This document shows positions 1 through 10,188 of a stretch of 64,000 nucleotides of DNA, piece after piece. Within the stretch, counting starts at the first letter, position 1. Each line of letters starts with the position of its first letter. The position numbers and the translations under genes were made by a program. The notes beneath the pieces are model-generated. The model worked only from the letters and a program-made list of their open reading frames with translations, ran no database searches and had not been told where the DNA came from. Location of the stretch: the NCBI RefSeq assembly GCF_023721755.1, contig NZ_JAMDLH010000006.1:271473-335472 (forward strand), read 5' to 3'. The DNA is from Pleomorphomonas sp. NRK KF1. GTDB taxonomy: Bacteria > Pseudomonadota > Alphaproteobacteria > Rhizobiales > Pleomorphomonadaceae.

Positions 1-31
1 TCTGACGCGTTGCATGGAAGTGGAAAGCCTC

Positions 32-922
32 ATGAGCACGACCAAGGGTCCCTTCGTCGCCATTGTCACGCCGTTCGATAGCCGGGAGGAGGTCAACGTT
101 GCCGCGCTCACCCGGCAGGTCGAGCGTCAGGCGGCAGCCGGTAACGGCGTCTTCTGCGCCGGCACCAACGGCGAGTTCTACACCCTGTCCTTCGACGAGA
201 AGGTGCTGGTGGCAAGGACCTCGGTCGAGGCCGCCGCCGGCCGCGTGCCGGTGCTCGCCCATGTCGGCGAGATCTCGACGCATCAGACGATCGTCTTGGG
301 CAAGGCGGTGGAGACGCTGGGGGTCGCCGCCGTCTCGGTGGTGGCGCCGTCGTTCATCGCCTGCTCGCAGGATGAACTCGTCGGCCACTACACACGGGTT
401 GCCGATGCCCTCAAGGTGCCGGTCTATCTCTACAACATACCGGCGCGCACCGGGAACAAGATCGAGCCCGAGACGGCGGCGCGGCTCGCCGATCATCCGA
501 ATATCGTCGGCATCAAGGACAGCGCCGGCTCCGAGGAGAGCCTCGACGGCTTCCTGGCCGTTGCCCGGTCACGCCGGGACTTCGACGTGCTGGTCGGGCC
601 GGACCATCTCATCCTGCATGGTCTGCGCAACGGCGCGGCCGGCTGCATTTCCGGCCTCGGCAACATTGCACCGCTGACGCTGAACGCCATCTGGAAGGCC
701 CATGTCGCCGGTGATGTCGCCGCTGCGGATGCCGCCCAGGCCCACTACGGCGAGCTTCGCAAGGCGCTCTATGCTCACGGTTTTCCCCCGACCATGGTCA
801 AGCGCGCCCTCTATCTCGCCATGCCGGAGGTCGGCAAGAGCCGCAGCCCGGCGGTGGTCACCGACGAAGTCAACGACAAGGTGGCGGCCGTTTCGAAGGC
901 TTTCGCCGAAGCTGTTGCCTGA
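32..922 (+). CDS. DapA/NanA-superfamily class I aldolase (dihydrodipicolinate synthase family)
   Basis: A 296-residue TIM-barrel Schiff-base aldolase or lyase of the dihydrodipicolinate synthase / N-acetylneuraminate lyase superfamily. Visible motifs are GTNGE (45-49), the YNIPART segment with the catalytic tyrosine at about 134, and GIKDS with the Schiff-base lysine at about 162. The arginine after YNIP-A is typical of DapA-like members rather than NanA, so substrate is not determined; a 2-keto-3-deoxy acid aldolase is equally possible. The ATG at 32 follows GGAAAG; an in-frame ATG at 14 is less likely. It lies next to a catabolic island with a sialidase-like protein, so a peripheral sugar-acid role is more likely than lysine biosynthesis, but this is inference. 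It may be the last gene of an operon entering from the left. Confidence 0.85.
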   Translation: MSTTKGPFVAIVTPFDSREEVNVAALTRQVERQAAAGNGVFCAGTNGEFYTLSFDEKVLVARTSVEAAAGRVPVLAHVGEISTHQTIVLGKAVETLGVAAVSVVAPSFIACSQDELVGHYTRVADALKVPVYLYNIPARTGNKIEPETAARLADHPNIVGIKDSAGSEESLDGFLAVARSRRDFDVLVGPDHLILHGLRNGAAGCISGLGNIAPLTLNAIWKAHVAGDVAAADAAQAHYGELRKALYAHGFPPTMVKRALYLAMPEVGKSRSPAVVTDEVNDKVAAVSKAFAEAVA

Positions 923-1028
923 GACAGGGCGGACGGTTGCCCGTCGGTCTTTTTCCGAAGCCTTGGGTCGTCTCGCCCGGAGCAAGCGCTTTCCGGGCGA
1001 GACGCGTGTTTCCAAGCTGTCTCAGGCA
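916..1028. repeat. Nested inverted repeats at convergent gene ends (probable bidirectional terminator)
   Basis: Inner arms 969-980 and 993-1004 form a perfect 12-bp GC-rich stem with a 12-nt loop. Outer arms 916-927 and 1017-1028 are also a perfect 12-bp inverted repeat and contain the TGA stop codons of both flanking genes. Neither strand has a long U tract, so intrinsic termination is inferred from the stem and its position between convergent genes. Confidence 0.6.
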
Positions 1029-2911
1029 GGCTCCTTGTCCTGGGCCTTGTCCAGCCAACGCTTGACGGTGTTACGATCGATGCCGAGCCGCTGAGCGGTG
1101 CGGGTGACATTGCCGTTCTCGGTCCTGAAAACCTTGGCGACCTTGGCGGCGATGAAGTCGTCAAGCGTCGCGTCGGATTCATCCTTGTCGTCCCCTCCGG
1201 CCATGCCCATGTCGGCAAACTCCGTCATTAACGGCATGTCGAACGGCGAAAGGGTGTGCAAGGTCGTGTATTTCTCGGCGAGATTCTCGAGCTCCCTGAC
1301 GTTGCCCGGCCACGAATAGTGGCGCAACGTCGCCAGGATCTTCTCGGGTATCGTCGGCACCGGAATGCCGCGACGCTCGCACTTCCTGCCGAGGAACAGC
1401 GCGAACAGCTGTTCGGGGTCGTTCTCTCGTTCCCTGAGTGGCGGGATCTTCAGGTCCAGAGTGTTGAGGCGATAGAAGAGGTCGGCGCGCAGACGCCCCT
1501 GCTGGATTTCCTCAAGCGGCTTTCTGTTGGTGGTGGCGATGATGCGGACCTTGATCGGGATGATCTTGTTGCCGCCGACGCGCATGATCTCCTGTGTCTG
1601 CAACGCTCTGAGCAGTTTGGACTGCAGGAAGAAATCCATTTCGGTCAGCTCGTCGAGGAACAGCGTTCCCTCGTGGGCGAGCTCGAAAAGACCGATCTTG
1701 CCCGAGCGGGCCGCGCCGGTGAACGCGCCCGGGGCGTAGCCGAACAACTCGCTTTCAAGCAGCGCACCCGGCAGCGCCGCGCAGTTCACCGCCACGAAGG
1801 GACCCTTGGCAAGAGGGCCGGCGTTGTGGATGGACTGCGCGAACAGCTCCTTGCCGGTGCCCGTCTCCCCGACGATCATGATGTTGCTGTCGGTCTGACT
1901 GTACTGTTTTGCTACCGCCACCAGTCGGCGCATCTTCTCGCTGGCAAAGAAGATGTCGTCGAAAGTGTACTTGGCATAGAAGCCGCTGTCGGCGAGTTTC
2001 CTGCGGATGACGTTGCCGGCATCCTGAATTTTCTGGACCGGCTGGAACAGGATGACCGAGGCGCCCCCCGTGACATTGTCGGCCGAGACCGTGATGTGGT
2101 CGAGCGCCAGTTTCTCGTCCCGATAGTTGACCAGCATGTTGCGGGCGGTCTGGTTCTTACGAAAGGCCCTGTTGAGTTCGGCGCTGTCGAAATAGTCCGA
2201 CAGCAGGGTGCCGATCAGTTCGTCGCGCGGCTGGGACAGGATATCGCAGCCCTGGCGGTTGATTTCCTCGATGATGCCTTCCCGATTGATCAGGATGGCG
2301 CCTTCCCTTGAGCAATTGAGAACGGTGGCGAGCTTCTCCTCGGCAAGGATGTAGCGGCAGAGGTTGTTGTAGACCAGCATGGCGCGCTCGAAAGCGTCGA
2401 GCAACGTCTCCAGGCTGGACTCGATCAGATAGGCGTCCAGCCCTCGCGCCTGGGCCCAGTGATATGCGATGGCGTCCCCGATCACGACATCCGGATCCCA
2501 TTCGCCGATCCGATCCATCTGCGCCTGGAAGGACGACTTCTCCTTCAGTTCGAAGGAGCGATAGGTGCGTCCGAGCACATCGCATACCGGTGCGACGAGG
2601 TTGATGAGCGGTTCGAAACCGGCCACGGCGATCTTCGTCGTCTCCGTGGTCTCCTGGTAGACATAGGCGAGGGTGCGCTGCACCGACGCCTCGACCTCAA
2701 TGACTTCGACGCCGAGTTCCTGGCGAATGAGGCGCGCGGTGCCGCCGCGACTTATGAAGATCTTGGCGCCCTCGGCGAGGGCTTGCCGCGCCGCTCTGAC
2801 GCCCTGCTGCAGATCTCCCAAGTAAACCTTCGCCGGATAGCCGGATGCGTCGACGATACTCTGGGCGGCGATGCTGATGCGCTCGTGCGGCGCAATGAAT
2901 GCAATGGCCAT
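1022..2911 (-). CDS. Sigma-54-dependent transcriptional activator with PrpR-type N-terminal sensor domain
   Basis: A 629-residue enhancer-binding protein. The N-terminal 10-180 region matches the PrpR_N ligand-sensing family (in PrpR it senses 2-methylcitrate), followed by a PAS-like segment (about 195-300), an AAA+ sigma-54 interaction module with Walker A GETGTGKE (348-355), the GAFTGA loop (395-400) and Walker B (415-421), and a C-terminal Fis-type helix-turn-helix (about 595-622). The intact GAFTGA loop means it can contact sigma-54. It is divergent from the ABC transporter operon, which has a sigma-54 promoter at 3069-3085, so activation of that operon is the obvious role. The effector is unknown but is likely an intermediate of the island's pathway. 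Confidence 0.92.
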   Translation of the reverse strand: MAIAFIAPHERISIAAQSIVDASGYPAKVYLGDLQQGVRAARQALAEGAKIFISRGGTARLIRQELGVEVIEVEASVQRTLAYVYQETTETTKIAVAGFEPLINLVAPVCDVLGRTYRSFELKEKSSFQAQMDRIGEWDPDVVIGDAIAYHWAQARGLDAYLIESSLETLLDAFERAMLVYNNLCRYILAEEKLATVLNCSREGAILINREGIIEEINRQGCDILSQPRDELIGTLLSDYFDSAELNRAFRKNQTARNMLVNYRDEKLALDHITVSADNVTGGASVILFQPVQKIQDAGNVIRRKLADSGFYAKYTFDDIFFASEKMRRLVAVAKQYSQTDSNIMIVGETGTGKELFAQSIHNAGPLAKGPFVAVNCAALPGALLESELFGYAPGAFTGAARSGKIGLFELAHEGTLFLDELTEMDFFLQSKLLRALQTQEIMRVGGNKIIPIKVRIIATTNRKPLEEIQQGRLRADLFYRLNTLDLKIPPLRERENDPEQLFALFLGRKCERRGIPVPTIPEKILATLRHYSWPGNVRELENLAEKYTTLHTLSPFDMPLMTEFADMGMAGGDDKDESDATLDDFIAAKVAKVFRTENGNVTRTAQRLGIDRNTVKRWLDKAQDKEPA

Positions 2912-3068
2912 GGTGTCCTCCCGGTTGGGAGGATGAGGTGCCTATCGAGGAAAGACAAGATGCCACCGTTGCGTAGTGCATCAGTCACGCCGGCAATTCG
3001 CATCAATTGTCCACCGGCTGCCACCTTGATCCAATAGAAAAATGAGAAGATTCAACTTACTAGACGAT

Positions 3069-3085
3069 TTGGCATGGTGCTTGCG
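3069..3085 (+). promoter_or_regulatory. Sigma-54 (-24/-12) promoter of the ABC transporter operon
   Basis: The sequence TTGGCATGGTGCTTGCG has GG at 3071-3072 and GC at 3083-3084 with exactly 10 bp between, matching TGGCAC-N5-TTGC. Transcription would start near 3096, about 57 bases before the ATG at 3153, which rules out translation from the upstream in-frame ATG at 3042. Activator-binding sites should lie in 2912-3060, but I could not define a convincing repeat there. Confidence 0.85.
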
Positions 3086-3152
3086 TTTCGAGGGGGCGAG
3101 GCGAGAGGAGAAGCGCCGAGCAGGGATGATGAAATCTGGAGAGGAGACATCC

Positions 3153-4760
3153 ATGAAGAACTTGCGAAAATACCTCATGATCGGCCTCGCGGCGGCGACG
3201 CTGTCGACCACGGGTCTTCCTGCCTGGGCCGATCAGGTGTTGAACATCGCCCATCCCGCGCTTGAGCAGAGCTGGTCGCCCTTGCAGGGCGGTGGACATG
3301 TTGCGCGCTGGCAATCGCTGTGGTGGGCCGCGCCGATGTACTTCGACAAGGATGGCAAGCTGACGTCCTACGTGCTGTCGAGCGCCACCCATGACGATAG
3401 CTTCCAGAACTGGACGCTGACCATCGACCCGAAGGCCGTCTTCTCGGATGGATCCAAGATCACGGCCGAGGATGTCGTCGGAACTTGGAATCTTTGTGCC
3501 CGTCCGGCCACCAAGCATGCCCGCGTCAACCTGTTCCTCGGGGACGTCGAAGGCTTCAACGACGTGATCGTCGGCAAGGCCAAGGACATGACCGGTCTGT
3601 CCATTGCCGCCGACGGTACCATCAGCGTGAAACTGTCGACGCCGGATCCGATCTTCGACCAGAAGATCGCCACCGCGCTCATTCCCCCGGTGAAGGTGTC
3701 GCAGGCCGTCGACGAGAATGGCGCCGAGAAGGGTGACTGGTGGCGGCCCGAGAACGGCGTCGTCGTGTCCGGCCCGTTCATGCCCGAGAGCATGGACCTC
3801 GACCAGGGCATCGTGACGATGGTTCCCAACCCGAACTTCTTCGGGCCGAAGCCGAAGCTCGATAAGGTGGTGATCACCACGGTGTCCGATCCGATTACCG
3901 CCACGCTGATGCTGAAGCGCGGCGAGATGGACGCCGCCACCGAGCTGATCACCCCCACCATCATTCAGGACCTTGGTGCCGACTTCCTCGGCGGCCCGGC
4001 GCTCGCCAAGGGCCAGCAGTTCTGGTTCGATCTTTCCAAGCCGCCGATGGACGATATCAACGTCCGCAAGGCGCTGACCATGTCGGTCAACTCCCAGGAA
4101 CTGGCCATCGCGGCCTTCCCTGAGGGGCCGTTTACCGCTGCCACGCAGATCCTCAACAAGGTGCCCGGCGTCGACCCGGATTTCCCCAAGTACCCGTTCG
4201 ATCCGGAAGCGGCCAAGGCAGCGCTCGCCGCATCCAAGTACAAGGATGCCGGCCATCTGCCGAAGATCATGTTCGTCGGCATTTCGACGCCGACGCATGA
4301 AGCGGCTGCCCAGTATATCGCCGAACAGTGGCGCAAGATCCTGGGCATCCAGGGCACCGAGATGAAGCCGGCCATCGAGACCTATTCGGGGCCCGACCAG
4401 AAGAGTGTCCAGGTGTTCCGCGACGACGTCGGCACGCGCGTGCCGGACGCGGTCTCCTATCTGATGGGGTCCATCCACTCGGGCTCAGGCAATGCCATGA
4501 ACAAGATGGGCGGCTACAAGAACGAGGAAGTCGACAAGCTCCTCGAGGAGGCATCCGCCAAGGGCGTCGAAGACCCGGACCGCATCGGTTTCGCCCAGAA
4601 GGCGCAGCGCGTCTTCCGCGAAGACTGGATGTACATCCCCTACTACTATGACGTGATGTCGAAGTGGGCGATGCCCTGGGTGCAGAACTTCGACAAGAAC
4701 GATGACTGGCAGGTCATCGAGCCTTGGAACGTCACCATCGACGAAGAGAACCGGCCGTAA
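3153..4760 (+). CDS. ABC transporter periplasmic substrate-binding protein (SBP_bac_5, peptide/nickel class)
   Basis: A 535-residue extracytoplasmic solute receptor of the DppA/OppA family. A Sec signal peptide (residues 1 to about 25, basic start, hydrophobic core, PAWA-D cleavage site) is followed by the long two-lobed fold usual for this family, which is about 500-540 residues. The start at 3153 has the RBS GGAGAGGAG at 3138-3146 and lies downstream of the sigma-54 promoter. It is the first gene of a five-gene importer operon. Family members bind peptides but also oligosaccharides, opines and sugar acids; the neighbouring sialidase-fold and sugar-acid kinase genes point to a glycan-like or acidic ligand here, which is inference. 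Confidence 0.9.
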   Translation: MKNLRKYLMIGLAAATLSTTGLPAWADQVLNIAHPALEQSWSPLQGGGHVARWQSLWWAAPMYFDKDGKLTSYVLSSATHDDSFQNWTLTIDPKAVFSDGSKITAEDVVGTWNLCARPATKHARVNLFLGDVEGFNDVIVGKAKDMTGLSIAADGTISVKLSTPDPIFDQKIATALIPPVKVSQAVDENGAEKGDWWRPENGVVVSGPFMPESMDLDQGIVTMVPNPNFFGPKPKLDKVVITTVSDPITATLMLKRGEMDAATELITPTIIQDLGADFLGGPALAKGQQFWFDLSKPPMDDINVRKALTMSVNSQELAIAAFPEGPFTAATQILNKVPGVDPDFPKYPFDPEAAKAALAASKYKDAGHLPKIMFVGISTPTHEAAAQYIAEQWRKILGIQGTEMKPAIETYSGPDQKSVQVFRDDVGTRVPDAVSYLMGSIHSGSGNAMNKMGGYKNEEVDKLLEEASAKGVEDPDRIGFAQKAQRVFREDWMYIPYYYDVMSKWAMPWVQNFDKNDDWQVIEPWNVTIDEENRP

Positions 4761-4951
4761 AGGCCAACTCGAAAAGGGGCGGGCAGGGCGACTCCTCGCC
4801 CGCCCCACGACGTCCGGAAGGCGTGCTGATCGGTCTCGATCGGCCTGACCGCAAAGCGGCCACTCAAGAAAAAGACACTGGTGCATTCGCTTGGCGGCCG
4901 GACTTCTGGTCCGGTCGGCGGATGCTCCGGATATTGCCGGAGGAATGTCCC

Positions 4952-5908
4952 ATGGGGCGCTACGTAATCAGTAGACTTGTCAGGTGGATACCATCTGTCT
5001 TCATCCTTCTCCTGCTCGTCTATGCACTGGTCTATTTCGGTGCCGGCGACCCGATCAAGCTCATCTTCCTGCAGGCTCCGGGCGACGTCGCCTACGATCC
5101 GGCGCGCGTCGAAGCGATCCGCGAGGCGGCCGGTCTCAACCGGCCATTCCTGGTGCAGTTCTGGGATTATATCCTGAATGTCGCCCAGGGAAACTTCGGC
5201 AACTCCCTGGTATCTGGCCGCTCCGTCAACTCGATGGTCGCCGCGGCGCTGCCGGTGACGCTCAAGATCGGTCTCGCGGCGATCCTGATCGTGTCTCTGG
5301 TCGGGATCCTGCTCGGCGTGATCGCCGCCCTCAACCAGAACAAGTGGCTCGACAACCTCATCGTCGGCTTCGCGCTGATCATCTGGGGCATTCCGGTGTT
5401 CGTCGCCGGCCCGCTGATCATCGTGTTCATGGTTCTGGTGCTGAACCTCAACGTTCCCTACGGCTGGGCAGGCCTGTTCGACGTCAAGGTGATCGTGCCG
5501 CTTCTGGTGCTCGGTCTCAACCCGATGGCGCTGATCATCCGCCAGGCGCGCGCCGGCGTGCTGGAGGTGCTCAGCGAGGATTACGTGCGCACCGCCCGCG
5601 CCAAGGGCATTCCCAACTATCAGGTGGTGATGCGCCACATCATGCGGCCCGTTCTGACCCCGGTGGTCAGCCAGATCGGCCTTCTGGTGATCGCCACGCT
5701 CAACAACTCGATTCTCATCGAGAAGGTGTTCGGCCTGCCGGGCCTCGGTCGCATGACGGAAACGGCGATCAAGTCGTCGGACTATCCCGTCATCCTGGCG
5801 ATCGTCCTGATCTTCTCGATCGTCGTCATGGCCTCGAACCTTCTCGTGGACATTTCCTACCCGCTGCTCGACCCCCGCGCCGCCGCGAAAAAGACGGAGG
5901 ATGAATGA
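4952..5908 (+). CDS. ABC transporter permease, DppB/OppB type
   Basis: A 318-residue inner-membrane permease of the BPD_transp_1 family. It has an N-terminal membrane helix (residues 10-30), a periplasmic segment with the LNRPF motif typical of DppB proteins, and five further hydrophobic segments; the EDYVRTARAKG sequence is the cytoplasmic coupling loop (EAA motif) that contacts the ATPases. The start ATG at 4952 has the strong RBS GGAGGA at 4939-4944. There are 191 bases between the receptor stop and this start with no visible gene, and the 3' end overlaps the next permease by 4 bases (ATGA). Confidence 0.92.
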   Translation: MGRYVISRLVRWIPSVFILLLLVYALVYFGAGDPIKLIFLQAPGDVAYDPARVEAIREAAGLNRPFLVQFWDYILNVAQGNFGNSLVSGRSVNSMVAAALPVTLKIGLAAILIVSLVGILLGVIAALNQNKWLDNLIVGFALIIWGIPVFVAGPLIIVFMVLVLNLNVPYGWAGLFDVKVIVPLLVLGLNPMALIIRQARAGVLEVLSEDYVRTARAKGIPNYQVVMRHIMRPVLTPVVSQIGLLVIATLNNSILIEKVFGLPGLGRMTETAIKSSDYPVILAIVLIFSIVVMASNLLVDISYPLLDPRAAAKKTEDE

Positions 5909-6861
5909 TGACGGACCAAGCTATCCCTCTGCAGCAGGAAGAAAAACAGTTCAGCCTGGCCAAGGACGCCTTCATCCGCCTGATCGCCAACCGTCTGGCC
6001 ATCGTCGGCATGGTCCTGGTCGCCTTCCTGTTCTTCGTCGCCATCTTCGGACCGTATCTCACGCCTTACGACTTCCTGAGTCAGGATCTGATGGCGCGCA
6101 ACCAGGCCCCTTCATGGCAGCACTGGTTCGGCACCGACGACCTCGGGCGTGACATCATGAGCCGCGTCATCTACGGGTCGCGGACGGCGGTGATCGTCGG
6201 GTTTTCGACGGTGTCCTTCAGCCTGGTCATCGGCCTCTTCATGGGCGCGCTCGGCGGCTATTTCGGCGGCAAGGTCGACGCCTTCGTGGTGTGGCTGATC
6301 GACATCACCATGTCGATTCCGTCACTGCTCCTGGTCATCGTGATCAACGTGTCGCTGAAGCCGCCGCTGGTGAACTGGATGGATGCTCAGTTCCTAGCAA
6401 CCGGCAACGAGTTCTATCGCAACACCATCTGGGTCGACTTCGTGCTGGTGTTCGGATCGCTGGCGTTGATCAAGTGGCCGAAGGCCGCGCGCATCATCCG
6501 CGGCCAGATCCTGTCGATCCGCAACAAGAACTACGTGCTGGCGGCGGAGGCGCTCGGCGTGCCGACGTCGAAGATCGTTCGTCGCTACGTCATCCCCAAC
6601 GCGATCGGGCCGATCATCGTCTACATCAGCGCCGCTCTGGGCGAGGCCATGGTGCTGGAGTCGTCCTTCAGCTTCCTTGGCGTCGGTGTCCGTCCGCCGA
6701 TCCCCAGCTGGGGCAACATGATCAGCGACGGCCTGCGCATCTGGCAGCTCTATCCGCACGTTCTCGCCGCGCCGGCGGCGGTGCTGGCGATCGTCACCAT
6801 CGCGTTCAGCTTCCTTGGCGACGGCCTGAACGACGCTCTCAATCCGCGGCAGTGGAAATGA
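5905..6861 (+). CDS. ABC transporter permease, DppC/OppC type
   Basis: A 318-residue partner permease. It shows the DppC signature: an N-terminal cytoplasmic stretch, a first helix (about 33-55), the HWFGTDDLGRD motif (about 73-83), and the coupling loop around VLAAEALGVP. Translation is coupled to the upstream permease through the ATGA overlap, with RBS GGAGGA at 5896-5901. A long periplasmic-looking insertion around residues 150-175 (FLATGNEFYRNT) is slightly larger than in E. coli DppC. It forms the transmembrane heterodimer of the importer. Confidence 0.92.
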   Translation: MMTDQAIPLQQEEKQFSLAKDAFIRLIANRLAIVGMVLVAFLFFVAIFGPYLTPYDFLSQDLMARNQAPSWQHWFGTDDLGRDIMSRVIYGSRTAVIVGFSTVSFSLVIGLFMGALGGYFGGKVDAFVVWLIDITMSIPSLLLVIVINVSLKPPLVNWMDAQFLATGNEFYRNTIWVDFVLVFGSLALIKWPKAARIIRGQILSIRNKNYVLAAEALGVPTSKIVRRYVIPNAIGPIIVYISAALGEAMVLESSFSFLGVGVRPPIPSWGNMISDGLRIWQLYPHVLAAPAAVLAIVTIAFSFLGDGLNDALNPRQWK

Positions 6862-6893
6862 GCCCGCGACAGCAAGAAGAAAGGGAGGGCGTC

Positions 6894-7891
<998 letters not shown>

Positions 7892-7895
<4 letters not shown>

Positions 7896-8902
7896 CCATG
7901 CATGCAAACCAGAAGCCGCTTGTCGTGGTGGAGAACCTCGTCAAGCATTTCCCCATCAAGATCGGCGCCTTCGGCAATCAGTCGGCTGTGGTTCATGCCA
8001 TCGACGGGGTCAGCTTCGAGATCTACCAGGGTGAAACCCTTGGCCTCGTGGGTGAATCGGGCTGTGGCAAGTCGACCACCGGTTTCGCGCTGCTACAGCT
8101 TCACAAGGCGACGTCCGGCAGCGTGAAGTTCGACGGCGTCGATATCGCCCGACTGCCGGCCAAGGAACTCCGGGCCATGCGCAAGCGGGTCCAGATCGTT
8201 TTCCAGGATCCCTATTCGACGCTCAATCCCCGCATGACCATCGGCGAAGCTCTGGCCGAACCGATGCGCGTGCACAAGATCTGTCCCGAAAAGGACATCC
8301 AGCATCGCGTCGCACAACTGATCCGCGACGTCGGTCTCAACCCCAACGTCGCCAACCGCTATCCGCACGAGTTCTCGGGCGGCCAGAGGCAGCGCATCTG
8401 CATCGCCCGGGCGTTGGCCAGCGATCCCGAGTTCATCGTTTGCGACGAACCGATCTCGGCGCTCGACGTGTCGATCCAGGCGCAGATCATCAATCTGCTC
8501 ATGGACATACAGGAAAAGTACAACCTGACTTACCTGTTCATCGCTCATGATCTCGCCGTGGTCCGCCATATCTCCGACCGCGTCGCCGTGATGTATCTCG
8601 GCAAGATCATGGAAATCGCCAGCAAGGACGATCTGTTCGGACATCCGATGCATCCCTACACCAAGGCGTTGCTGTCGGCTGTCCCCGAGGCCGATCCGGA
8701 TCTGGAGCGAACGCGCAAGCGCATCATCCTGCAGGGTGACGTGTCGAACGCCATCGATCCTCCCTCCGGCTGTCGGTTCCATCCCCGTTGTGCCTACGCG
8801 ACTGAGATCTGCTCCCAGTCGATCCCAGAACTCACCGACCAGGGAGGCGGGCACCGGGTCGCCTGTCTCCGCTTGGCCGAAATCGAGAAAGAGACCGCCT
8901 AG
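7892..8902 (+). CDS. ABC transporter ATP-binding protein, DppF/OppF type
   Basis: A 336-residue second ATPase of the importer with Walker A GESGCGKS, Q-loop (FQDPYSTLNPR), signature FSGGQRQR, Walker B (FIVCDEP) and switch histidine (IAHDLAV), plus the C-terminal oligopeptide-transporter domain with paired cysteines. The ATG at 7892 overlaps the stop of the upstream ATPase and is preceded by GGGGTGGAG. It closes the transporter part of the operon. The following 168 bases to the sialidase-like gene contain only a modest imperfect stem (8938-8946 with 8955-8963), so readthrough to that gene is plausible. Confidence 0.92.
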
Positions 8903-9070
8903 TCCGATCACGAACATGTCGGAACGCACGCATTGCCCCGGTCGCCAAGCCAGTGGCGATCGGGAAAGGGAGGGTTTGTCTTCGTTAAGGCAACCCGCGA
9001 TGCGCCCGGCGACCGGCTGTGAGGAGACCGCCGGACAACGAGCGGCGAGCAAAAGAACGGAAACGCGCCA

Positions 9071-10144
9071 ATGAAAGTGCTTCAAGAGCGGACAATTCCG
9101 ACGCCCTGCGTGAGCAATCATGCCTCCAATCTCCTTGAACTTGGCAACGGCGATCTCCTGTGCGCCTGGTTCGGCGGCTCCATGGAGGGCTCCTCCGACA
9201 TCAGCATCTACATGGCGCGCTATGACCACGGCCGTGATACTTGGCTCGACCCCGTCAGGATGTCCGACGATGCGATGCGCTCGGAGCAGAATCCGGCGCT
9301 GTTTCGGCATCCCTCGGGCGAGCTCTGGCTTCTCTACACGGCTCAGGAGAAGGCCGACCAGGGCACGGCCGTCGTTCGCCTCCGCAGGTCGGCCGACGAA
9401 GGGCGAATCTGGAGCGAGACCGTCGACCTCATCGGGCGGCCCGGCACGTTCATTCGCCATGCGCCGGTCGTCAATCCGGCCGGCTTGTTGCTTCTGCCGA
9501 TCTGGCACAGCGACATGCACAATGCGTTCGGCGATGATTACAGCCTTGTTCAGGTTTCGGCCGACGGCGGGCGCAGTTGGGATGCGGTCGAGGTGCCCGA
9601 CAGCCGGGGCTGCGTCCACATGGACATTCTTGAGAACTGCCGGGTGGCTTTCTTCCGGCGGCGCCAGTCCGATTTCATCTTCCGCTGCGTGTCGGAAGAT
9701 GGCGGGCTCAGTTGGTCGGCGCCGCAGCCGACGACACTGCCCAACAACAACTCGTCGATACAGGCCCGCGAGCTCGACGACGGGCGGCTTGCCATCGTCT
9801 ACAACGAGATCGCCGCCGCCGGACGCCCTGGCGAGAGCGCCGTTCCCCCCTGGATCAAGGACCGGGAGGCGTTCCTTTCGGCCTGCGGAACGATCGAGAA
9901 CGGCGCCATCTGGGGCGTTCCACGCAATCCACTCGTTCTCTCCACTTCGACCGACCTTGGGCTCACATGGCGCAAGGAGTTGGTCCTGGAGGCCGATGCC
10001 GCCCTGCGTTCGGTCCATGACGAGCGAGGCGCCTTTGTCGGTGATTACTCCTATCCCTCGATCATCCAGACATCGGATGGGTTGGTGCAGGTCAGCTACT
10101 CGTATCTGCGTGACTACATCAAGCATGAGACGCTTTTAACCTAG
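9071..10144 (+). CDS. Cytosolic sialidase-fold (BNR/Asp-box) glycosidase family protein
   Basis: A 357-residue protein of the sialidase/neuraminidase superfamily (BNR_2-like). Four Asp-boxes of the S-x-D-x-G-x-x-W type are visible at residues 107-114, 163-170, 208-215 and 293-300, marking a six-bladed beta-propeller. No signal peptide or membrane segment is seen, so it should act in the cytoplasm on material imported by the adjacent transporter. The region before the first box carries an arginine (ART-like triad cannot be verified by eye). Real sialidase activity is unproven: many family members act on other uronic or nonulosonic glycosides. It is followed after 44 bases by the DUF1537 kinase, consistent with one operon. 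Confidence 0.8.
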   Translation: MKVLQERTIPTPCVSNHASNLLELGNGDLLCAWFGGSMEGSSDISIYMARYDHGRDTWLDPVRMSDDAMRSEQNPALFRHPSGELWLLYTAQEKADQGTAVVRLRRSADEGRIWSETVDLIGRPGTFIRHAPVVNPAGLLLLPIWHSDMHNAFGDDYSLVQVSADGGRSWDAVEVPDSRGCVHMDILENCRVAFFRRRQSDFIFRCVSEDGGLSWSAPQPTTLPNNNSSIQARELDDGRLAIVYNEIAAAGRPGESAVPPWIKDREAFLSACGTIENGAIWGVPRNPLVLSTSTDLGLTWRKELVLEADAALRSVHDERGAFVGDYSYPSIIQTSDGLVQVSYSYLRDYIKHETLLT

Positions 10145-10188
10145 TCGTTGTTGCTCGAACTCAAGCCGAATCCGAGCGGGAGCTCGTC

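Noticed and set aside
32..922. Assignment of the aldolase as N-acetylneuraminate lyase because of the nearby sialidase-like gene
   Set aside because: YNIPART and GTNGE are closer to DapA-type enzymes; the neighbour alone does not justify NanA.
3042..3152. An upstream in-frame ATG for the substrate-binding protein
   Set aside because: It lies before the sigma-54 promoter and would place about 37 charged residues ahead of a clear signal peptide.
8093..10126. A 677-codon minus-strand open frame opposite the ATPase and sialidase-like genes
   Set aside because: Spans two strongly supported plus-strand genes and their intergenic region; an antisense artefact.
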